Made by a program: the position numbers and the translations under genes. A stretch of DNA of 36,536 bases. Origin: an uncultured Eubacteriales bacterium. GTDB taxonomy: Bacteria; Bacillota; Clostridia; Christensenellales; Aristaeellaceae. Below, piece after piece: positions 32,019-36,536 of this stretch; within the stretch, counting starts at the first letter, position 1, and every line of letters starts with the position of its first letter. The stretch spans positions 1 through 36,536 of the forward strand of contig CACWZI010000053.1 of NCBI GenBank assembly GCA_902765305.1, given 5' to 3'. Below the pieces are notes generated by a model that ran no database searches, was not told the DNA's origin, and saw only the letters and a list, made by a program, of their open reading frames with translations.

Positions 32019-34403
32019 ATGGACAGAGAGGCGGCGCTGCGGGCGTACATCCAGGCGATCCTGCCGGAGCGGGAGGACTACCTGTACCAGCGCGCGCTGA
32101 ACAAGGTGCGGGGGATCACCCGGGGCATGAGCGCGGAGGAGGCGGAGGCCTACTACCGGGGCAAGGCCTTCGGCAACGCGCTGTACCACGTCCGCAAGGG
32201 GGACGAGGTCTACCAGGCGCTGCTGCGGGGCGAGCTGGGGCAGGAGCGCTATGCGGCGGAGTTCGAGCGCCTCGCCCCGATGATCGCCCAGGAGCTGCAG
32301 GCCGGCAACCCCGTGGACCTGGCCTTCCTGCGGTCTGTTGAGCGCAGCCGTGTGAACCTGAAGAAGGCCCGCACGGTCCTGCGCCTTGTGAAGCAGCGGG
32401 CCCCCGGCAGGCTGTTGGAGGGCCAGGTGAAGCGCCTGGCGGACCAGTCCAGCGACAGGGTGGAGCGCTACCTTTTAAAGGCGGACCTGTCCCGCATGGT
32501 CACAGACCCCGGGGTGGCGGACGTGGTGCCCTGGCTGATGGACACGGCGTTCAAGAAGGGCCTGAGCGTGGACGTGCTGGAGCGGGCCTGGCGGCCGAAG
32601 TCGCTGACCGGGGCGCTGCGTGGCGCGCTGTACCGCGACCACCCCGAGCTGGCGGCCTGCGGGCAGCTGCGCCTGCCGGACGGCGGCACGGTGTCCGAGG
32701 CGCTGAAGCGGGATATCCAGCAGGCGAAGGCCGCCATCTGCGCCCGCATGCGCCAGCGCTGGCCCCGGGAGCGCATCCAGCGGCTGCTGTCGGCCAATCC
32801 CTCGGTGCGCCAGCTGCAAAGGCAGGCGGACGCCACCTTTGGCAAGGCGAAGAAGCTGCGCTCGGCGCTCTTGAACGCCGTGCCGGAGCACTACCGGGAC
32901 CTGTACCCACTGGCTCGCCAGATGCGCCGCAAATTCATACTGCACCTGGGCCCCACCAACTCCGGCAAGACCTACGAAGGGGTTGAGCGGCTGCGCTACG
33001 CCCGCAACGGCATCTACCTGGGGCCCCTGCGTCTGCTGGCGGCGGAGCAGTTCGAGACCCTGAACCGGGACGGCACGCCCTGCTCGCTGGTGACCGGCGA
33101 GGAGCAGATCCGGGTGCCCGGCAGCCGGGTGCAGTCGTCCACGGTGGAGATGGCCGACCTGAAGGCGCGCTACGACGTGGCGGTGATCGACGAATGCCAG
33201 ATGATCGCCGACCGGGACCGGGGCGGCGCGTGGACCGCGGCAATACTGGGCCTGTGTGCCGACGAGATCCACGCCTGCGCCTCGCCGGACGCCGAGGGGC
33301 TGCTGAAGCGGATCATCGAGGAATGCGGCGACGAATTGGAAATCGTGCGCCACCGGCGCATGGTGCCGCTGGTGGCGGAGAAGGAGGGCTTTCGCTTCCC
33401 GGCGTCGGTACGCAAGGGGGACGCGCTGATCGTGTTCTCGAAGGCGCGGGTCCACGCCGTGGCGGCGGAGCTGAAGCGCCAGGGCTGGCGGGTGTCGCTG
33501 ATCTACGGCGCGCTGCCGCCGGACGTGCGCCGTGACCAGGCCGAGCGCTTTCACGAGGGCGACTCCCAGGTGGTGGTGTCCACCGATGCCATCGCCATGG
33601 GCATGAACCTGCCCATCCAGCGGGTGGTGTTCCTGGAATCGGAGAAGTTCGACGGCGACATCACCCGGCCCCTGACCGACGCCGAGATCAAGCAGATCGC
33701 CGGCCGCGCCGGCCGCTACGGCCAGTACGACGTGGGCTATGTGAACGCCTACGGCTTCAAGGGCATCGTGGCCCAGGCGCTGAACAAGCCGCTGTACGCG
33801 CTGACCGAGGCGGTCATCAGTTTCCCGGAATCGCTGCTGGGCCTGCCGCTGCCGCTGAGCCAGATCATCAACCAGTGGCTGGCCATGAAGGACAAGAGCT
33901 GCTTCTCCAAGGCGTCCACCGAGCGCATGGCGGCGCTGGCGGCCATGATGGAGACGCCGAAGACCGACAAGGCGCTGCTGTACCGCTTCCTGTGCATCCC
34001 CTTCGACGAGGAGGACCCCGACCTGCTGAATCGCTGGAAGGCCATGTACCGCGCCGAGTGCAATCGCGAGCACATCGAGGTGGAATCGGAGCTGCCGTGG
34101 CCGCCGGAGCCGGAGGACTGCACCACCGCCATGCTGGACGGCCTCGAGGCCGACTATCGGCGCTGCGACCTCTACTACAACTATGCCCGGCTGTTCCTGG
34201 AGGACCCGGACGACGTGCTGGAGGAGATCCAGCGTCGCAAAGGGCTGATCTCCGAGGGCATCATCCACATCCTCTCCACCCAGAAGCTCCAGCAGCGCAC
34301 CTGCCCCTCCTGCAAGGCGCCGCTGCCCTGGAACTGGCCCTATCGCGTCTGCGACGTGTGTCACGAACGGCAGCGGGGAAGGCGCAGGGGGAACGGGGAA
34401 TGA
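32019..34403 (+). CDS. Suv3-like DExH-box RNA helicase
   Basis: A 794-residue protein. The helicase core resembles mitochondrial Suv3 more than bacterial DEAD-box enzymes: LHLGPTNSGKTYEGVERL (motif I, Lys near 317), GIYLGPLRLLAAEQFE, CSLVTGEEQ, VIDECQMI (motif II, near 391), VVSTDAIAMGMNLPI and QIAGRAGRYG (motif VI, near 560). It should unwind RNA with ATP, possibly for degradation. About 300 N-terminal residues are charged, helical and unassigned. The C-terminus has a CPSC...CDVC zinc-ribbon-like motif (CPSCKAPLPWNWPYRVCDVC). ATG 32019 is preceded by GGAAGGCGG; in-frame codons upstream look non-coding. TACAAT (31972-31977) is a possible -10 box. It is transcribed alone. Confidence 0.85.
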   Translation: MDREAALRAYIQAILPEREDYLYQRALNKVRGITRGMSAEEAEAYYRGKAFGNALYHVRKGDEVYQALLRGELGQERYAAEFERLAPMIAQELQAGNPVDLAFLRSVERSRVNLKKARTVLRLVKQRAPGRLLEGQVKRLADQSSDRVERYLLKADLSRMVTDPGVADVVPWLMDTAFKKGLSVDVLERAWRPKSLTGALRGALYRDHPELAACGQLRLPDGGTVSEALKRDIQQAKAAICARMRQRWPRERIQRLLSANPSVRQLQRQADATFGKAKKLRSALLNAVPEHYRDLYPLARQMRRKFILHLGPTNSGKTYEGVERLRYARNGIYLGPLRLLAAEQFETLNRDGTPCSLVTGEEQIRVPGSRVQSSTVEMADLKARYDVAVIDECQMIADRDRGGAWTAAILGLCADEIHACASPDAEGLLKRIIEECGDELEIVRHRRMVPLVAEKEGFRFPASVRKGDALIVFSKARVHAVAAELKRQGWRVSLIYGALPPDVRRDQAERFHEGDSQVVVSTDAIAMGMNLPIQRVVFLESEKFDGDITRPLTDAEIKQIAGRAGRYGQYDVGYVNAYGFKGIVAQALNKPLYALTEAVISFPESLLGLPLPLSQIINQWLAMKDKSCFSKASTERMAALAAMMETPKTDKALLYRFLCIPFDEEDPDLLNRWKAMYRAECNREHIEVESELPWPPEPEDCTTAMLDGLEADYRRCDLYYNYARLFLEDPDDVLEEIQRRKGLISEGIIHILSTQKLQQRTCPSCKAPLPWNWPYRVCDVCHERQRGRRRGNGE

Positions 34404-34631
34404 GGAATGGATGAGGAATATTGAACGATACCGACGTTGTAAAAACTTTATAAAATTTGACAAAAATGCGACAGAGTTGTAACATATTTTCCAGTTTTTT
34501 GCTGTATAATATTACCAACAGCCATAATCCGGGCGGGCAGCGCATATAAGAAAGGGAAATGCCTGCGACCCGTTGGCGAAGGTCAACGAAGGCGCTCCGG
34601 ACGCGGCAAGAATTTAGGGGAGGATATCAAC
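34404..34631 (+). promoter_or_regulatory. Promoter and structured leader of the SH3b gene
   Basis: A strong -10 box TATAAT lies at 34505-34510, with no good -35 box at the right distance. The leader then folds into a bulged stem: CGGG (530-533), GCAG (537-540) and GCAT (542-545) pair with ATGC (559-562), CTGC (563-566) and CCCG (569-572), all plus 34000. A small GTTG/CAAC hairpin (34572-34587) follows. I could not match it to a known riboswitch. GGGGAGGA is the ribosome site. GGAATGA heptamer remnants lie at 34398-34421. Confidence 0.5.
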
Positions 34632-35135
34632 ATGAAAAGAATTCTCGCGGTTCTTCTGGCGGTGATGCTGCTTGTGGCGGCGATTCCCGCGGTGTCCATG
34701 GCGGAGGAAGTCACCTCCAATTCCTGTGATTGCGACTATGCGAAGGTTTACCGGGTCCACACCTATGGCGGACGCCTGAACATTCGCTCGGGCCCCGGCA
34801 CCGGTTACAGGATCATCACCTCGCTGAGCAACGGCAAGCCCCTCAAGCTGGTTCGCAAGTCCGGCAGCTGGTACAAGGTAAGGACCTTCGGCGGCACCAC
34901 CGGATGGGTCTCCAAGAAGTACGTCAAGGCCGGCGCCTACGCCAACGTGGACACTCAGTCCTCCGGCCTGAACATTCGCAAGGGCCCCGGCACCTGCTAC
35001 GGCATCAAGGGCAGCTTCGCACACGGCACCCGGCACCTGCTGGTGACCAAGGTTTCCGGCAACTGGGCCTATGTGTCCAAGAACTGCAAGTCTGGCTGGT
35101 GCAGCATGAACTATCTGGACTGGTGCCATTGCTGA
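34632..35135 (+). CDS. Small secreted protein with two bacterial SH3 domains
   Basis: A 167-residue exported protein. The signal peptide MKRILAVLLAVMLLVAAIPAVSMA ends before EEVTS. Two SH3b domains follow: RLNIRSGPGTGYRII...GGTTGWVSKKYV (about residues 49-96) and LNIRKGPGTCYGIKG...SGWCSMNYL (about 109-163). SH3b domains bind cell-wall peptides or glycans. No catalytic domain (NlpC/P60 or amidase) is attached, so it may be a wall-binding or enzyme-inhibiting factor. Several cysteines (CDCDY near the start, CHC at the end) could form disulfides. It has its own promoter and a good terminator. Confidence 0.87.
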   Translation: MKRILAVLLAVMLLVAAIPAVSMAEEVTSNSCDCDYAKVYRVHTYGGRLNIRSGPGTGYRIITSLSNGKPLKLVRKSGSWYKVRTFGGTTGWVSKKYVKAGAYANVDTQSSGLNIRKGPGTCYGIKGSFAHGTRHLLVTKVSGNWAYVSKNCKSGWCSMNYLDWCHC

Positions 35136-35154
35136 TCTGAATGAAAGCCAAGCA

Positions 35155-35185
35155 AAAGAGCGGACGCGAATCGCGTCCGCTTTTT
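35155..35185 (+). terminator. Rho-independent terminator of the SH3b gene
   Basis: GCGGACGCG (35160-35168) pairs with CGCGTCCGC (35172-35180) around AAT and is followed by five T (35181-35185). The A-rich left flank means it can also act for the convergent reductase gene. Confidence 0.9.
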
Positions 35186-35204
35186 GATTGGCATTATATC
35201 TGTT

Positions 35205-36350
35205 TCAGCACCCGAACAACGCCGCGGCCTTCTCCATCCGCTCGGCGATCTTCACTTCGAAGGGGCAGCGCGCCTCGCAGCTTTGGCAGCCGACGCAGTC
35301 GGCGGCGGTGGGGCCGAGGGCGCGGTAGTGCTCCCGCAGGCTCTCCGGCAGGCAGTCCTGCTGGATGGCCAGGTCGTAGAGCTTGTTGACCATGGCGATG
35401 TCGATCTCCATCGGACAGGGCTTGCAGTGGCCGCAGTAGGTGCACTGGCCCTTGTAGCTGTGCAGCGGCGCGGCGGCGATGACGGAGGCGTAATCCCGTT
35501 CGTCGGGCGAGGCGGTCTCGTAGGCCACGGCCTGGTCGATCTGCTCCACGGTGTCGTAGCCGCACAGTATCGAGGCCACCGCGGGCCGGGTCAGCGCGTA
35601 GTGGATCAACTGGGCGGGGGTGAATACGGCGCCGAAGGGCGAGCGGTTTTCGTCGAACAGCGCGCCGCCGAAGAAGCCCTTCATCACGGTGATGCCCACG
35701 TCCCTTTCCTCGCACAGCCGGTAAAGCTCGGAGCGCTGGGGGTCGATGCCGCTGAGGGACGGGTCGAAATTCCCGGAGAGCAGATCCTCCAGGTTCTCCG
35801 TGGCCGGGTGCATGTCGAAGGCGGGGTTGATGCTGAAGAGCAGCATCTCCACGAAGCCGGTCTCCACCGCCCGTTTGGCCATGACGGGGTTGTGGGTGCT
35901 CAGGCCGATGTGGCGGATGATGCCGTCCCTGTGCAGGGAATGGACGTATTCGATGAAGGGGCCGCTCATGGCGTTCTGCCAGTCGGCCTCGGTATCCACG
36001 TAGTGGATCATGCCCAGGTCGATATATCCGCCGCCGATGCGCTTCAGCAGGTCCTCAAAGGCGGGCACGACGTGCTCCATGTCACGGGTGCGCACGTACT
36101 GGCCGCCCTGCCAGGTGGAACCGATGTGCCCCTGCACGAACCACTGGTCCCGGCAATCGGCGATGCCCTGGCCGATGATGTCCCGGGACTTGGGGTCCGG
36201 CATCCAGCAGTCGATGATGTTGATGCCCTTTTCGTGGGCATGGCGGATGAGGTTTACCGAGTGGTCGACGTCGTGGCGCTCCAGCCATTCGCCGCCGAAG
36301 CCCACCTCGCTGACCAGAAGGCCAGTCTTGCCGAGTTTGCGGTAATTCAT
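35205..36350 (-). CDS. Aldo/keto reductase with C-terminal 4Fe-4S ferredoxin domain
   Basis: A 381-residue oxidoreductase. The AKR barrel (YRKLGKTGLLVSEVGFGGEW, LGMIHYVDTE, IRHIGLSTHNP, GITVMKGF) covers about residues 1-285. The C-terminus carries two cysteine clusters: CTYCGHCKPCP near residue 297 and CVGCQSCEARCP near residue 352, enough for two 4Fe-4S clusters. The usual AKR Tyr position in the first part is changed (INIIDCWMPDPKS), as is common in this subfamily. It probably couples electron transfer to reduction of an unknown carbonyl compound in an anaerobe. AAAGGAG precedes the ATG. Confidence 0.9.
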   Translation of the reverse strand: MNYRKLGKTGLLVSEVGFGGEWLERHDVDHSVNLIRHAHEKGINIIDCWMPDPKSRDIIGQGIADCRDQWFVQGHIGSTWQGGQYVRTRDMEHVVPAFEDLLKRIGGGYIDLGMIHYVDTEADWQNAMSGPFIEYVHSLHRDGIIRHIGLSTHNPVMAKRAVETGFVEMLLFSINPAFDMHPATENLEDLLSGNFDPSLSGIDPQRSELYRLCEERDVGITVMKGFFGGALFDENRSPFGAVFTPAQLIHYALTRPAVASILCGYDTVEQIDQAVAYETASPDERDYASVIAAAPLHSYKGQCTYCGHCKPCPMEIDIAMVNKLYDLAIQQDCLPESLREHYRALGPTAADCVGCQSCEARCPFEVKIAERMEKAAALFGC

Positions 36351-36372
36351 AACACATATACTCCTTTCGGTA

Positions 36373-36411
36373 AATACTGATTTGTCGAGCTTTGCTCGAT
36401 AAATCAGTATT
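36373..36411. repeat. 18-bp hairpin upstream of the ferredoxin-reductase gene
   Basis: Arms at 36373-36390 (AATACTGATTTGTCGAGC) and 36394-36411 pair around TTT with one G-T wobble. It lies 22 bases before the start codon on the minus strand, in the expected leader, so it may affect translation or be an upstream terminator. Confidence 0.65.
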
Positions 36412-36413
36412 CA

Positions 36414-36448
36414 GGGGTTAGGTTTTAGGGGTTAGGGGTTAGGGGTTA
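36414..36448. repeat. Tandem heptamer array, GGGGTTA type
   Basis: Five 7-base units: GGGGTTA, the variant GGTTTTA, then three more GGGGTTA. It has the same unit length as the GGGAACA and AATGAGG arrays elsewhere in the window. Confidence 0.92.
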
Positions 36449-36472
36449 GGGAAAACAGCGGCGTATCCAAAG

Positions 36473-36530
36473 CCTTCCCCAGCGACCGAAGGGAGCGGTT
36501 CAGGGGAAGGTGGGCCGCCGCTTGCGGCGG
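36473..36530. repeat. CCTTCCCC palindromic repeat at the window edge
   Basis: CCTTCCCC (36473-36480) pairs with GGGGAAGG (36503-36510), and CCGCCGC (36515-36521) pairs with GCGGCGG (36524-36530), giving two successive hairpins. It resembles short palindromic repeats I recall from many gut Clostridia. The element may continue past the window. Confidence 0.6.
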
Positions 36531-36536
36531 GTCGGA

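Noticed and set aside
31638-32050. Minus-strand frame rich in Tyr/Leu/Ile across the AT-rich palindrome
   Set aside because: It covers the REP unit and the palindrome, has no ribosome site and no similarity, and opposes the AraC and helicase genes.
34521-34620. c-di-AMP (ydaO) or c-di-GMP riboswitch
   Set aside because: The conserved blocks I remember for either class are not present; only generic stems are seen.

Overview
The window reads as a chromosome segment of an uncultured, fairly GC-rich (about 60% by eye) Gram-positive anaerobe. It is probably a clostridial gut bacterium, perhaps of the Christensenellales type. This placement is an inference. It rests on strong AGGAGG-type ribosome sites, sigma-A-like promoters, ABC substrate-binding proteins with MKK...AFA signal peptides, B12-type methyltransferases, a ferredoxin-type aldo/keto reductase and abundant Clostridia-style intergenic repeats. 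No rRNA, tRNA, CRISPR or prophage was seen.

Left part (1-10.4 kb, mostly plus strand): msrA; a four-gene run encoding a secreted all-helical protein, an HD hydrolase, a NeuD-like acyltransferase fused to a carrier-protein domain, and an adenylate-forming ligase; a convergent SLC13-type permease; a UPF0175/DUF3368 toxin-antitoxin pair; and an operon for a histidine phosphatase, a NUDIX hydrolase and a metallo-beta-lactamase-fold/rubredoxin fusion.

Centre (10.4-22.2 kb): a deoxysugar region. A minus-strand cluster encodes an LsrB/RhaS-type binding protein, a two-domain ATPase, two permeases, a UroD-family methyltransferase, L-rhamnose mutarotase and an AcsE/MetH-like methyl-tetrahydrofolate methyltransferase. 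A divergent AraC regulator faces it. The binding-protein gene and the UroD gene carry almost the same operator, placed at exactly the same distance from the -10 box, which ties transport and methyl transfer into one regulon. I propose that it imports and B12-dependently demethylates an O-methylated deoxysugar. Next come a FucU-like mutarotase with a short N-terminus, L-fucose isomerase and a second AraC regulator.

22.2-23.5 kb: two REP-type palindromic arrays with periods of 85-87 bp flank an IS200-like REP-associated transposase (RAYT). A third, solitary unit lies at 31.7 kb.

Right part (23.5-36.5 kb): a second sugar ABC importer with a palindromic operator inside a consensus promoter; an aldo/keto reductase and a zinc alcohol dehydrogenase divergent from a third AraC regulator; a Suv3-like RNA helicase; a small secreted SH3b protein behind a structured leader; and an aldo/keto reductase with a 4Fe-4S domain. 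Intergenic spaces hold heptamer tandem repeats (AATGAGG, GGGAACA and GGGGTTA types) and several long perfect hairpins.

All functions come from reading motifs by eye, without database searches. Family calls are strong for most enzymes, while substrate assignments are inferences.
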